From Acanthaster planci (taxonomy: Eukaryota > Echinodermata > Asteroidea > Valvatida > Acanthasteridae): a DNA stretch of 64,000 bases. Numbering within the stretch: the stretch's first letter is position 1; every line of letters starts with the position of its first letter. Shown here piece after piece: positions 10,882 through 32,385 of this stretch. The position numbers and the translations under genes are program-made. The stretch spans positions 123,247 to 187,246 of the forward strand of contig NW_019091426.1 in NCBI RefSeq assembly GCF_001949145.1, read 5' to 3'. The notes beneath the pieces are model-generated. The model searched no databases and was not told the DNA's origin. It saw only the letters and a program-made list of their open reading frames with translations.

Positions 10882-13800
10882 AAATGCATTGCGTACTCAC
10901 ACTGTCACAGGATTTTAACTCTGCTGTTCAAGTATCATTCTGCTGTCTGGCCGATGACTCTTTTTATACTTAAATTTACATGTTTTCGGAGGAGGCTGGA
11001 GATACATACCAAAGTTAGAAAATCTTTACTCTAGACCAGTTACACTTAATTTTAAAATGCATGAACGTGTATCAGAAAATCTTTCAATACAAAAGTACAC
11101 TCTCCTGTGAATTTGAACTTTCTACATCAGTAAAAGATTAGTGATGTAATTAATCTGAATATTCAGATGACGACAGAATACTACAGAACCCTACCACTCT
11201 CTTGGACTCTGTTGGCTCGGTTTTACAGTCTTTCTCAAGGTAGAGTGAGCTTGGAAAATCCCGGCCCTGGTACTCACGATAGATTTGGCAAATTCTCCAT
11301 TATTTCCAGGTGCAAAGACCTATTGCAGCCTGGCTTTCCCATCTTAAGTTCGAGTAAACGGTACATGTAGACTGGAGTCGGTTCGTGAAGCTGAGGTTGT
11401 GTTCATGGTTGGATAAAATATATTCAGTAACAACATCCCTGCATAGGTCTGTATTCAGCAGATTCAGTGGTTGGCATGGGAAAGAGTGACTGGAGATATC
11501 CTTCAGTGCTTGCGCTATCCAATAAGCCATTCATCCTGAAGGGTAATGCTGTGATTGCCTGCTGGTTGCAGACTGATGAGGCAGACAACTATCAACCTGA
11601 AATTTAGTGATGACTTTTCAAGTTGACCACTTGCTGCCGGGTGCTTTTAAAAGTGCAGTGCACACATATGGGAGATTTTCTAGATCTTCGGTTTTCAAAA
11701 TTCTTCAAAAATTCATTTCATTTAATGGATGTTTACACCCACATGAATGACTGTTTGATGGCTACCCTAAGTTGACAGGCAACCTTCATTGACTCCTGAA
11801 TTTTTTAGCCAGGCCTGCCGCCCTGTAAAGAGAGCCCAGAATTGTGAGGTGTTGTGTAATTTCCTTTGTCCTTTGCCCTGGATCACTGTTGTCCATGGTG
11901 CTAATCCGCGGGCACGCTATGCCCAAAACAGTGGTATATTGTTTAAAAACAGTGACGGATTCCCTTCGAAAAATGCAAGACAAAAAATGATGGCAATTCC
12001 CAGCAGCAGGTCTTTTATTCCAAGTACTGTCTTTTATTCCAAGTACTGTCTTTTGTTACACGAGCCAGCTCTTTTGTCCGATTTCGGGCACCCCGGCTCT
12101 GCATATAAACCCATGGTGCTCGAAACAGGGTTCCCTGGCAGCAAGTGGTTAAGCTCCATGTCTAGCATCTGGGGCATCTTCTGCTACGAATACTCCCTAA
12201 TTCCCCCCCCCCCAACAAAAACTCTCCACTGTGCAGGAACCAGTGGCACATTCCTTACATGTAGCTTTTAAGGGAATATCAAGCACTAGTGTAAAAGTGT
12301 CTGGGCAGTACTTCCCTATCCTCCATGATCCTGAACAAATCCCTGCAAAATTCCTCCCAAGCCACCTCGTGCATTTTGAAGCATCTGGGAGTTAGAGTTG
12401 ATGGCAGATTCACGCATCATATGTATGTGTGCTTTCAGTATTGCAATACGCCATTCTGTAATCCAGTTTTTTCCTTGCACAATACGTGTATTTTGTATGT
12501 ATGTTGATGTACAGAGATTTTCCCTAAGTTGACTGCTGTGTAGGAAAAAGCAACGGTAGAAATTTAATTACACGTGGCATAAATGGCAGAAGCATCTGAA
12601 ATCTGGTAAACCTAACGTGTGAGAATCTCTTTACATTCAACAGTGACGCCTCAGTGACCTCAGAAGGGGTGCAGTCTTCCCTCCCCCCCCATTTTTGCCA
12701 GAGTTATCAGGGCACCAATCATTGAGTTCAACCTTGTTAATAGGTGCACTGTTAATACAACATTCTACTCAAAACGGGGACAGTTTTAGGTCTCAATCCT
12801 TCGTTCTTTACTGTTTTCATTTCTAATAATGCCAGGTTCCTGTTAGAGCAAGGTAAAATGTGACGTCCAAAGGGCCTCTTATTACTGAGGTTTGAATGTA
12901 TTGTTTGAAGCTGTTCAGAACAAATTTGGAGCTTTAAAACAAGTTTATTGAATAAATGAACTCATTGAAAGAGCATGCCATTTAAATAAGGACTCAAAAG
13001 TTTGCATAATGACCCAATTAGAGCCCAACAAAATGTGACTGATGTAAATCAGTGCCACTGTTGCAGAAGAATATCACAAGCCACTAATAATTTACCGGCA
13101 TAACTTGGCAATCCTGTCAGTATACATTCCGTAGCCACCATCACACACTGGCAGCATGCCGATCATCTTTAATAATTAAAATTACAATGAATACTCCAAA
13201 TCCAGTGTAGTGTACACATATACATGATTAGGTTTTATTCAGAATTTCTTTAATCCTTGAACAGTCTGCGAATACTGGAAATTAATTATCCTTGATATTA
13301 AAGTAATGTTACTGTACTGGTCATGTTAAATGCAGACATAAAATCATCATTTAAAAATTCCCCCCCCCCAAAAAAATTGAAGCATATTAAAACCCTAATA
13401 ATTGAGTTTTGTCAAATTTGACAACATGAATAAACTATGTATATATCATTTACTTTAATCCTTGAATTGTCTCGGTGGGGAAGGAGGGGATCATTCTTAT
13501 TGTGAACCAAACCAATTAAATCATGAATTGATTCTTGATTTACCATCAATTGCATGTACATAAACAGTACGTGTACAGATCCTCTACACAATATCAAAAG
13601 CCATACCAAAAAAAATGGATGAATACAAAGTATAGCAAAGCCCATGCACTGCCAATATTCCTACAAGCAATGTCTACATCAGCAAAGAACTACACAGTAT
13701 TTGTGTTCTTGTCTGCATGGTTATAAATATATAAAAATAAATATAAATAAATACTTCCGTACGACACTGAATTACACAGGTTGTATACTGTATGTACTTA

Positions 13801-15848
13801 AGCAAGAAAATTCACAAAAGTACTTTTAACCTGTTAGATAATTACATAGGGTCTGCAGAGGTCATTTCACAAAAATCCTTTTTCTCTTTTTAAACATCAA
13901 ATACATTTTCCTTGTGAATTTATGGCTTGGTGAAAATCTTGTCACAAAATTAATCTGCAAATGGATTACTTTGTGAGGTGCTGTGGATGTAATAAATTCT
14001 GGGGCAACATTCTGATGAGTTCAACTCGTGGACTTGAAGTGGTCTGAAAAATCAAGATTAATGCACTACAGCGTGCACACAATGACACAAGGTGATTCTA
14101 ATCAAGGTTTCACTTCAAAGTTGACATGTTGGCAAACGAGACAACATGGATGTGGCAAAGGGGTGCCCCTGTGACCCACCCATGTCCCCAATCTATGGGT
14201 AGTGTTTGACAAGAAACATGACCTCATGTCACATTAGTGCACTGCAGCTTGGGCAATGCCATCAAGGCTTCCGAACACACATATATTTGCTATGTACAAC
14301 GATGATGCCAACTCGTGTTTGAGAACACATAAATACCTACTTGTTAATGCCTACTTATGGGATGGAGCGTGGATCTCTGCAACTAGAACCCCTACATCCA
14401 AGGGCACAAAGACAGTTACCATTGGACAAGAGACACTAAAGCTGGGGGTTTTTTTTCAGATTGTGGAGAAACCCACAAACTGTCTACAAGCTTCCCTCTC
14501 TAATTAAAGAGCACTGTGGATCAGTTGGCATAACTTTGCCTCATGCATGCTGGCTTTCGTAGGTTAAATAAACATGCAACGTCCTCCTTGTGTTTGGACA
14601 GAGGGCATGAGTCCATAGCATCACCAATAACATCAATTCAAAGCACATACATGAAACACCTTGATAGCAGTGTAATAGGCACATTGTACAGACTTTAAAA
14701 TTCAGAAGGAAGCAAATCATTGAGTATCAATCCCTCCCAAGTAAATGATAATGAAAAATATGGCAACTTGGAATTATTTTTTAAATGACACATGAAATTA
14801 AAGTAAAGCTGCCAACTTGCCTGCATACAGCAATGTCACAAAATTTTATGGCTAAGATAAGATAAAAAGTACATGCATAACAGTATGAACGACAAGCACT
14901 GGCTAGAGTCTACAGTTCGGCTAAAATATCGAGAATACCACTAGTACACAAACTTGCTGAAACCTAACACAAGGTAGAATTCATAAATAAACATGCAATA
15001 CACATAACACAGCAGTAAGCTACTTTATAACAATGACACTTTTGGTGAACAGGGTGACCAGACAAGGCAAAGGTTCTTTGAGGATGTGTTTATTTACTGT
15101 TCAGAATTCTGGTGACATGATTTTTTTTCCATTTCTTTTCCAGTTACCTTCTTTAACCAACTTAATCCCTAAACAGTGGCACCTAATGGTTCATTCCTTG
15201 TACTGAAACTTCAGGCAGCATCAAGCTCTATGTAGAACTAACACCGGTTGGCACTTACTCCCTGAATAGCCTCTGAAGTCTTCTGAAACTTTCTGGCACA
15301 TTTTCAAAGATCTAGAGAGGTTACGACAAACCAGAGACACTGAAAAGAGTCTGTTTTTCCTCCAAATGTGCAACTTTAACAAAGCCCTTGAATAATTGTC
15401 CTTTCACTGGCTCAATCTCTTGTCAATGAGGTAGATCTTAACTTGGAAAAATATGTCTTATCAAGCCCAACCCATTGCCTGGTTTTGTAGAGCATTTGAA
15501 AACAAATCTCACAGTCAGATTACTTCCTAATAATATACTGTGCTCAGCAAAGCATCATGTTGGTAAATAACAAATGCCAAGAGAAGAACTTGATATTCAC
15601 GGCCACAATTACACAATCTTACAAAATTACTAGATTTTCTTTTTTTTTTTGCTTTACAGCTTAATTTGTCTCACTGTGGCACTGGAAATTTGTTTTATTT
15701 GATACAACAAAATTATACTTTGTCATGATGTTTTCCCCACAGTGCAGATATTGATGTTTCACATAAATTTACACAACTTGACTTCACAATAAAAAAGGGT
15801 CCCTGATCACTGGCATCCTGATCTGAAATACTGTGGCGTGGAATGTTA
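10882..15848. other. Non-coding interval between RABIF and CCDC102A
   Basis: About 5 kb of AT-rich sequence between two convergent genes. It should contain both 3' UTRs. A minus-strand AATAAA at 15699-15694, about 150 bases past the CCDC102A stop, is a plausible polyadenylation signal for that gene. Apart from the piggyBac-type MITE at 11627-12148 I see no exon or RNA gene. Confidence 0.5.
11627..12148. mobile_element. piggyBac-type MITE, copy 1 (522 bp)
   Basis: Inverted ends CCACTTGCTGCCGGG (left) and CCACTTGCTGCCAGGG (right, reverse complement) are flanked by TTGA (11623-11626, a one-base change from TTAA) and TTAA (12149-12152). TTAA is the target of piggyBac transposases. The interior aligns over most of its length to the copy at 18984-19575. 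It carries a small internal duplication near 12012-12052. No transposase is encoded. Confidence 0.85.
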
Positions 15849-23796
<7,948 letters not shown>

Positions 23797-26038
23797 TCAC
23801 TCTTTTTGTTTTCACATTTATCATCAAATCAAAAAACGTCCAAGATGCAATTGTACATGTACCTTCATGAACAAAAGGCTGGGTCGACAGCAAAGCAGAA
23901 ACATGCTAAGATGAATATATCAGAGAGGCTTCGTATTGTGGCATCGTGCATCTTTATATAAGCTGCCAGTTTCAAACAGACCCTTCGGTTCTAACTCAAC
24001 ATCTTGATTATGCTGCCACATCAACACTTGTTTCTGCAAAAAAAGGCAAAAAAAATGTTTAAAATTTAGAATGCAAAATTAACGGTGGACTGAAAAAAAC
24101 TGAATGATGCAGTGCAGTGTACATGGGCTTGGAATCTTGGAACACTATAAACTGGTGTCTACCCAATTTAGTTTCCCAATCTATCAATGCACACGTCTAC
24201 AAATTTGTGGTCATTACTTCATCCGAAATTTTAAAACATGTAATCCATCTTCCTCATCCATAAATGCTTGGAATACTACAGCACTAATTTCAAAAGAGCA
24301 GCTGGGCTCACAGAAGGAAACGCTCATTGTAGCTTACACAAAGCTAAGCACAGCCTATGAGCTACTTGTACATGTATGGGACAGAGACAGCATGCACAGT
24401 ATAATTGATGATTGTTTATGACATGTGCCATCTCTCATACATGTACATTCAAGAGAATAATTTATGCCTGTTGGGTGAATCACTTGCCTGACTGATATCA
24501 TGTTACATACGCATGGTTCTGTAGTGCGTACATGGGTACATTCATGTCTCTCTTCGTGAACTGAATACATTGCTTGATGTGCATTTATAGAGCTTACTGA
24601 GCTTACCAGTGCATGTTCAAAGAGAGGTCTACTAGGCCCTTGAACGGCTGAATTTCCGCCCTGTGTTAGTCCCACGTAGATTCCTCAGCTTATATTACAC
24701 TCAAGGCACCCAAACATGTACTGTACGCAGGTCAGAATTTCACATCACAACAGGATGTAAGAGATTGGTTTCTCCAAGCTACAGTACCCATAACTAAAAC
24801 AAACAAAGTACATGTAAGCAATAACAGAGAGTTGAATTTTGTTAACATTCACCTGTAAGTACATGTAGCACGACTCCACGATTAATTCTCAGTCATAAAG
24901 ACAAGTTAATTCGCCATCCAAATTCAAGCCAGTAGACGTACTTTTAAAATGACACCCTTACACAAAGCGTTGCTAAGCACTGCTGAACCTACATGTACAT
25001 GTATGAATTGGAAATTAAAACCCTCTGTCCTTGCACATTCAGCAGAGACCTAAAAATTGTATGAGATACAAGTCGCCTGCCTGCGGGTGGAAAAAAAAAG
25101 TCCGCTGCATCTGTCCGCATGACTGTTACATTCACATCAATCATGTGCGAGACGTACACACGCATGATTTGTGTTAAGTAAACAATGCTCACCATGTATA
25201 ATGTGTTTACTTTAGATCACATTAGGAGACATGAAACATGTACATAAATCATACATCTTACTGCCTTTATATTAAACCAATGAAAACAGGGTGTCTGAGT
25301 CATCATCTCAGTTTGTGACAAGGCAGACTCAGTTTATGTCTACTGGTAAATGGTTACTTCAGTTTATACGGGCAAGCAATTCTTATTATGGTCCCAACTT
25401 TACACAAAACATCGCCCTGCATTCAACTCTCTCGTTAGAATTGATTTGCAACTTTGCTTTGCCTTAAGCAAGATTTACAACACCTTTCAATTCCATGCAC
25501 TGTACACACAGTTTGACCCTGTAATGATACAGACGAGTGAGAACACAATCCAGCTCACGCACCCCCCCAGCTCCTTAAACCACAGGTGTGGGAATTGTAT
25601 CAGTACACCTGGTGAGGGTACTAGGGAGATAACCTACCGGTACACCCAGAACTGGTTTCTGTCTCATGTGTCATGTGATCACATTTTGATTGATTTTAAA
25701 TGGTAGCCACTACTGTATATGGACGAGTGCGTGTTCGCTTCACATGTTTATGCACCACAGGCATCTGTGTTCACAACGCATGGCAAAATTTATTTATCAG
25801 AGCAAATGATGTGGGTACTGTAGGGCCGGCTGACTGTTGCACGCTTCAGTCCCATTGCTGTATGAACAAACTTAATGAAGCATCGCACAATCTGATTTTT
25901 CAGTGGCCCATTTTGAATGCCTCAAAAAACAAAAAAACAAAAAACAGTAGGCTAAACAAGGACTAGAGCACAGTATGAATCTGTAACTTGTCCAGTTTCT
26001 ATTGTGGTTAGCAGTATTGGGAGACATTTTGTGGTAAA

Positions 26039-26097
26039 NNNNNNNNNNNNNNNNNNNNNNNNNNNNNNNNNNNNNNNNNNNNNNNNNNNNNNNNNNN
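26039..26097. other. Assembly gap (59 N)
   Basis: A run of N. The sequence just right of it (about 26100-26260) shares words, in opposite orientation, with 53800-53920 (for example GGGAGACATTCCCATA and TGCACAAAATTTTT), so the gap probably falls in or beside an interspersed repeat. Confidence 0.95.
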
Positions 26098-28731
26098 ACC
26101 GTCCTAATTTTGAGAGATGATAGATTAAGGTCTAAATTGAAAACATACAAAGTTTGGTTCAGATCAGACCAGGGAATATTGAATTATGGGACAGTAAAGT
26201 TGGAAAAATTTTGTGCATGTTCTTATGGGAATGTCTCCCTAACGACCCATTAGCGGTAATAAATTATTTACATAGGAATTATATCTGAAATATCTGAATT
26301 AACAACAAATCTGAAAATATAATTATAAAGTACATTTATCACTAAAACAATAACTACCGGTACGCGTAATGTGCTATTTTTTTCACTTGTACAATGTACA
26401 GAATCAAATACAAAGTAAAATTTATGAAATGGGCAATTGAGTAACATCTCAGTACAGAGTGAAACATACATCTCCCATAATTATGTAGTGCAGGACACCA
26501 TAACCAGACATTATGAATCCACAACTACCAAAACAATATCTGAACTAAAATGTTGACACAAATTCAAACCCTCAGACTAAAACTGCACATCCCATACTCA
26601 AAGCATCTCAGAGAGTATGCGTACATGTGTGTGTATTGACTCTTGAGGTAAAAAAAAAAGAAAGTCACAATTACATTCTGCTACATGCAACTCCTGCCTA
26701 TTGCTTTGGAAATGCTCAAGTTTAAAAATGTTGGTGAAAATGATGCCATTAGTGAATACTAGAACATCCCTACCTTTGTAATGCACAATAATAATGCAAA
26801 CGTTCGGTTTCCAAGGTGATGGAATTCTCTGGCTCAGGAAGAACGTATGCCAATATTAAACCAGAGCCGGTGCCCAGTCCAGTGATTAAGAAAGTGTGGC
26901 ACCACCGTGCATATACTTATCAATATATATCTAACTCGTCCCCCTGTGACTGTATACAATGTCAGGCTTATGCAAGCATTCATGCAGACAATGTTGAAAT
27001 GCCTCACCACGGGGCTATCACGATCAGCTTCAATGCGATGACTCAGCCCTCCGGTCACTCGGCGAGAGGAGTGTGAAAGCCGCCGGAACACACATACCCT
27101 GTGCCAGAACCATTTTCTGCCATCGTAATTAAATTTGGAAAACAACACAATCCAATCTCCGATGACAGAAGGCTGGATGGAAATTTCTGCAACATTATAT
27201 GGCCGAGTTACTAATGTCTACTCCACATGTCAATGAATTGAAATCCTTCATTTTCTGGGCTTTTTGAAAATCATTTCACAGCTTAGAATTAAGCTAGTGA
27301 GAATGTACACCTGTTAATGACAAACACTGTGCAAGCAATTATTTATTGAGTTTGACTACTTAATTTAAAAAAATACACAAAAGAAAATCTCACCTTTTCG
27401 TATGACTACTGTGCAAAAAATTTGAACACAATTTGACTTAGGTCACGTGTAGAAATTTTAGTTCCTTACACCATTTCAGAAAGTCATCGCATTAACTTAA
27501 ACATGTCCCTTTCACACATTCAGTATTCAGCTGAAAATCCTAAGCCTCTATTCCTCCCTGAACATGGATCAACAAAGTATCTTCATCGACAACCACTGGC
27601 ACACAATATACATGTACATGTACATGTATATTGCAGCACTCAGACAGCAGCAGTAATGGACCATCTGTCACCAAGTTTTGGAGATGGAAAATTTGTATTT
27701 TCTGAAATTCTACCCTGCCTCTATCCACTTCACTTAACCATGAATAATTTTAACACTGAAAAAATATCTGGTTCCATGAAATGGAATATTTCATGAAATG
27801 GTATACATAAGTATTTCCCCAATCAAATTTTAATTTGTTCATGATACATGCAGCAGAATCTAGTTTTATCAAAACCACAAACAAACTCTGTTTCAAGACA
27901 AAATACATGTACATCACTCACAGGTTTATTTTGGCAAACATTTGTGATATTTAAAGAAGCGCTATAGGAATTTTTTAACCAAACTATGAAGCAAGCAATG
28001 TGTATCAACAATGAGGCAACCATGAATTCCAAAAGAAAGACTTTCATTCTAATCCTATCAGGGAGCTGGCAAACCTCTTCTAATCTGATTGAAAGTACAA
28101 ACACTATGATACATGTAGATATGGAGACCAACACTATTACACAGCAGTACTACCAAAGCTTCAAAATGCCTCACACTGGTAACAATGAAAGTGGATTATG
28201 GATTTGCTTCTTAATCCACACAGTAGCACCACAATGGGCATTTTACTACTGTACATGTAGGTAGATGGTTTTGTAGCCTCTAGGACTGTACATGTAGCTC
28301 TCTTCTCGGAGAGGTACATGTACCTTCCATTGGATGGAATGCCAACAGGACATTTCACAAATGTTCTGAAAAGCATACGAACTATAAATCCAGTTATTAC
28401 AAAGTCGGAGCAATGTTTGAACAGTCTGATTTATAATGTATTTATAAAGCATTTTAAATTTTACAAGAGGCAGCATCTTTTTAACATTTTGTGTAACTTT
28501 ACCAGAATAAACCCTTATGGTTTGGGATTTTTGTCTCAAGAAAAACAGAGTTCAATATCATAATGCTTACATCTCAGAGCAGAGAACAATGAAAATGTTC
28601 AGAAGTTAGTAAATCAATACCAGGGAAAATTTCATGGGTCAATTTCCATTTGTTAGGGGGACACTTACTTCTTTACATTTCGTTTCCACAGTCTGCATGA
28701 GTAATTTATGGAAATTTTTAACTGTTTTGTA

Positions 28732-29234
28732 AGGCCGAGTCAATTCTACTAATTACCTATTCGAATATTTGACCTTCAATTTGATCAAATATCTGAATAT
28801 TCGGTTGCACTGACCGGCAGATTATTGATGAACAAACTATGTATACAAACTCAGTTGCAATAACATACACAATTGTACATTACGATCAATATAATACATG
28901 TAGCTTCTCATATGAAGGGAGTATCTCCAGCCACAATTTAGCAAGATTTATGAAATGAACAAGACTTCTTGCCCTGTTAAAAATTTCTGTTCCTTTATAT
29001 TGTTTGATGAATAATTTACTTTTTAAATTGTAAGATTTCTGATGCTTTTCATTTGAATCTGCTCAAAACAAGCCTCCATAGTGCAATTTTTCTTATTTAT
29101 TCCAATGAAACAAAGGTAAAAGTTTCTCTTCCTTTTCATGAATTTTGCATTCGAATATTCAAATTCAAAAAATAATATTCGAATATTTGACAATCGATCG
29201 AATATTCAGTTATTCGGATATTCGGCACAGCCCT
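28732..29234. mobile_element. AT-rich hAT-like non-autonomous element, 503 bp
   Basis: An exact 11-bp direct repeat ACTGTTTTGTA flanks the segment (28721-28731 and 29235-29245), consistent with an 8-bp or longer target duplication. Near both ends are runs built from ATTCGAATATT. The right end, read inward on the minus strand, begins AGGGCTGTGCCGAATATCC, a style common in hAT elements. The left end is diverged. No coding capacity. Confidence 0.6.
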
Positions 29235-29870
29235 ACTGTTTTGTAACATTTCCTTGTTGGTCTGATGTGCTCAGCATACTGCCATAAATGGTCACATAGA
29301 GCATGTCGTACAGTCAGTTGATGACACTGCTTGCTGTATTTTATCACATATTTTCGTACATATTTTGTTAGCTTTGGAGTTTCTAGCCCATCTCCTGGCA
29401 TCTGTTGTTCAGGTTTGTTACGACAGTGCAAATTAGTAGCTAGCTTCTTAATTTTATATTTTTTATATATTTTATATTTTATTTTATTTTTTGTATTTGA
29501 CATGAAATTTAAATCTATGGTTCTATGGCAAGCAGAGCTGGCAAGCTTGAGGTTACAGGCTTATCATTCCTTTTTATGTTATTGAAGAAGATTCTCCTTC
29601 CCCCAAGTGTACAAATACATGTACTTTCTTGATGCAAATTATTTACAGATCTTTATTCTTACTCTGGGAATGTTAGGTTCTATAAAAAAAAAACACCTTC
29701 TGCTGTTACTTAACTTTTGGCAATTCCCGTTTTGTACAGTGGCTTCAGTGACCTGCAAGTACAGACCACCATCCATACATCATGTACATGTACAGTGTAC
29801 ATGTAGCTCACTTTTGATGGAGATGACTTTGGACAAAGTTGAATTGAGGACCCAGACACCTTTGGATCAT

Positions 29871-29998
29871 TGTAACTTTTGCCTTCCATAACTCCAGGGC
29901 CAAATGGTGAAGATGCTCTCTAGCCAAGCTGATTTGTAACTTTTGCCTTCCATAACTTCAGGGCCAAATGGTGAAGATGCTCTCTAGCCAAGCTGATT
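29871..29998. repeat. Two-copy 64-bp tandem duplication
   Basis: Two nearly identical 64-bp units, each starting TGTAACTTTTGCCTTCCATA, differ at one base (ACTCCAGG versus ACTTCAGG). The near identity means a recent duplication. Confidence 0.9.
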
Positions 29999-30565
29999 TC
30001 AACTTGGCAGCAGACCAGAATGGCCTAGCTTAGCAGCTGCATTGAGTGCAATAAGTGGATTGATGGTATCAGATGATGGTAATTTGCTTATAGGCCAGCT
30101 GTCAAGAGACTGTGCGAAAGTTGTTCAATCACATAGCCGTTAGCCACTAAGAGAGAGCATTAGAGGACTTAAACGATCCGGTAATCATGCAAGAACAGCA
30201 TTATCAACCAATCTTGCAAACACATTTCTGCATTTCTTCATTACAAAAAACTCCCTTCCCACTATTCCCGATCCACTTCTTCACTAGGTATTGTGCAAAC
30301 CTATTCTTAAGATATCAATCAATCAATCAATCATAAGTCTATGCTTCATACTTATATTACCAACATTCTACCCTGCACAGAATTACTTGTACACATAATT
30401 GACTAATTGCTAAAACATATATTCCTCAATCGATAAATGACTAAACGATCAATGACAAAACAAACAATACATGTACACGTATGCAGACTGCATGTCCACC
30501 ACCAAATCGGCAAGTCTACCAATCGCTAGCTGATCATATCAAACAGCTACATGTACATGTACGTC

Positions 30566-30905
30566 TGTTACGTCCCAACTATAGCATAAGTCCCAATTGT
30601 AGTGCTGCAGTTGGGCTGGCCCAAGTATTGTTGACCAATGTCTGTGGGAAATGTCTCAACGTTATCCAAGTCAATGTGTCTCACGCTTGACACAATTCAT
30701 CTAAAATGTGGCACTTCATCTGTTCATCTAGCCCTATGGCCAATGACATGACATTTGTAAACAATATGACTTTGGCAGTTGGCACATGCTGGGCACATCA
30801 TGCACACAGGACCTCTCTGCTGTACTTGGGCCGGCCCAACCGTAGCGCTGTAGTTGGGACGGGCCCAACTATATTTGGGACTGATGCTATAGTTCGGGCG
30901 TAACA
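30566..30905. mobile_element. 340-bp TIR element (MITE) with 4-bp target duplication
   Basis: About 31-bp inverted ends: left TGTTACGTCCCAACTATAGC, right (reverse complement) TGTTACGCCCGAACTATAGC. CGTC directly flanks both sides (30562-30565 and 30906-30909). The interior has a second palindromic layer (GTTGGGCTGGCCCAA and GGGCCGGCCCAAC). A related, 3'-incomplete copy starts at 52013. Superfamily not assigned. Confidence 0.8.
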
Positions 30906-32385
30906 CGTCCATGGAGGCATGGAGGTTCTTCAAACTCACACATACAGTGTACATGTACATGTACACCTGTACCGGTATATGTACTTGTAATATATACTGT
31001 ATTACAGCACAAAATCCGAAGACTGTGACAAAATAAAGTAAAACTCTACAAGAATTCCATACTAGACCACCACAATTCATGAGAGTAAATAAACACCAAC
31101 AATCCCATTTTCTGAATCTGTTCTCTGAGGCACTGAACCCCTTTTCCTTGTTAACACTCCCTAAAATTAATGCGCACCATTGCAAGTAAATGGTGCTTAA
31201 GTTATGCCACTCATAAAATAAGATGGTCTAATAGTACGGAATTCCTCTCAACTGACGTTCGACATTACAACAATGCATTGCTACTAGGCAAGATTTGTCA
31301 ATCTGTATGAACCGCCGATTGCACATCAATCGATTCTGTAATTTGTTAGTGTAAGAAATATCACACTTCACTTTACACCATGAAGTGACTGTGCAGACAA
31401 CACAACTGACAACTTAGTGCTCAAAACATTTGACAAGACAATCATGAATCATTTCATGTGCATGTACTGTACATGTAAGTTGGGTGCGATCGGTTGATCA
31501 GCACAATTGCCCAATTACATCATGCTATCAATCAAGATTTCCTATCATGTCCTGTATGAAATCTCTGACATCCAGTACTGCTGACATCACTTCCCTTTCA
31601 AAACAATCTCCAACAATTACGAATCAGTAGATGAAATCTAACTCTAACATGTCTACAGAAGTCAGCCATCAGCAGTATTGACTGAATTATCAGCAGATTT
31701 GTGCTAAGATCAAGCAATCACGCACTCAGAATCAACTATTTAACAAAACCCTCACGTTCGACCGAGTCACACAGCTGCCCAAAACTGAAGAATAATTGTG
31801 GGGCATCATCATTCATTACTTACATGACTTAGTTCATGTTTGTAAGGACCATCACAGAACAACCAAACAACATAGCCTAGCACATGCCCTAGGGCAGTAG
31901 GACTATCGTTGCAGGCCTAACATGCTCATCATGATCATCGATCTAGTCGCATACTCATTGCTATTCATTAATTACAAGTTGAAGAGCTCTCAGTTTCATT
32001 TACCAACCTTATCGTCAAGCATGTTAAGGGAAATAGCTCCACAGTCTCACTCCGCTTTTCCTCACTTGACACCGTGACCATGGAGGTAGGGAGGAACCGT
32101 ATTGTGAAGTTGTACTCTCCCTGCCATCGCCATGCCACTGCGTGCATATTAAGCGCTGCTCATGCATGCACTACATGATGGTTTTGGCTGGTTTACTGCA
32201 GTTTATCAGCCTGCATTTATCTGGGTAAAACCTGGTACCCCGTTTGGCCCATCAAAAATTGAGGGCGCTTTCACCTGGCATCGGCAGTGTGTATTAGACT
32301 GTGATCGCATACACTGTACATGTACATGTATGTAGTCGCCGTCGGTCCCAAAGCCTTAGAAAGTTGCAGAGTTTCTCTCTTAAAT

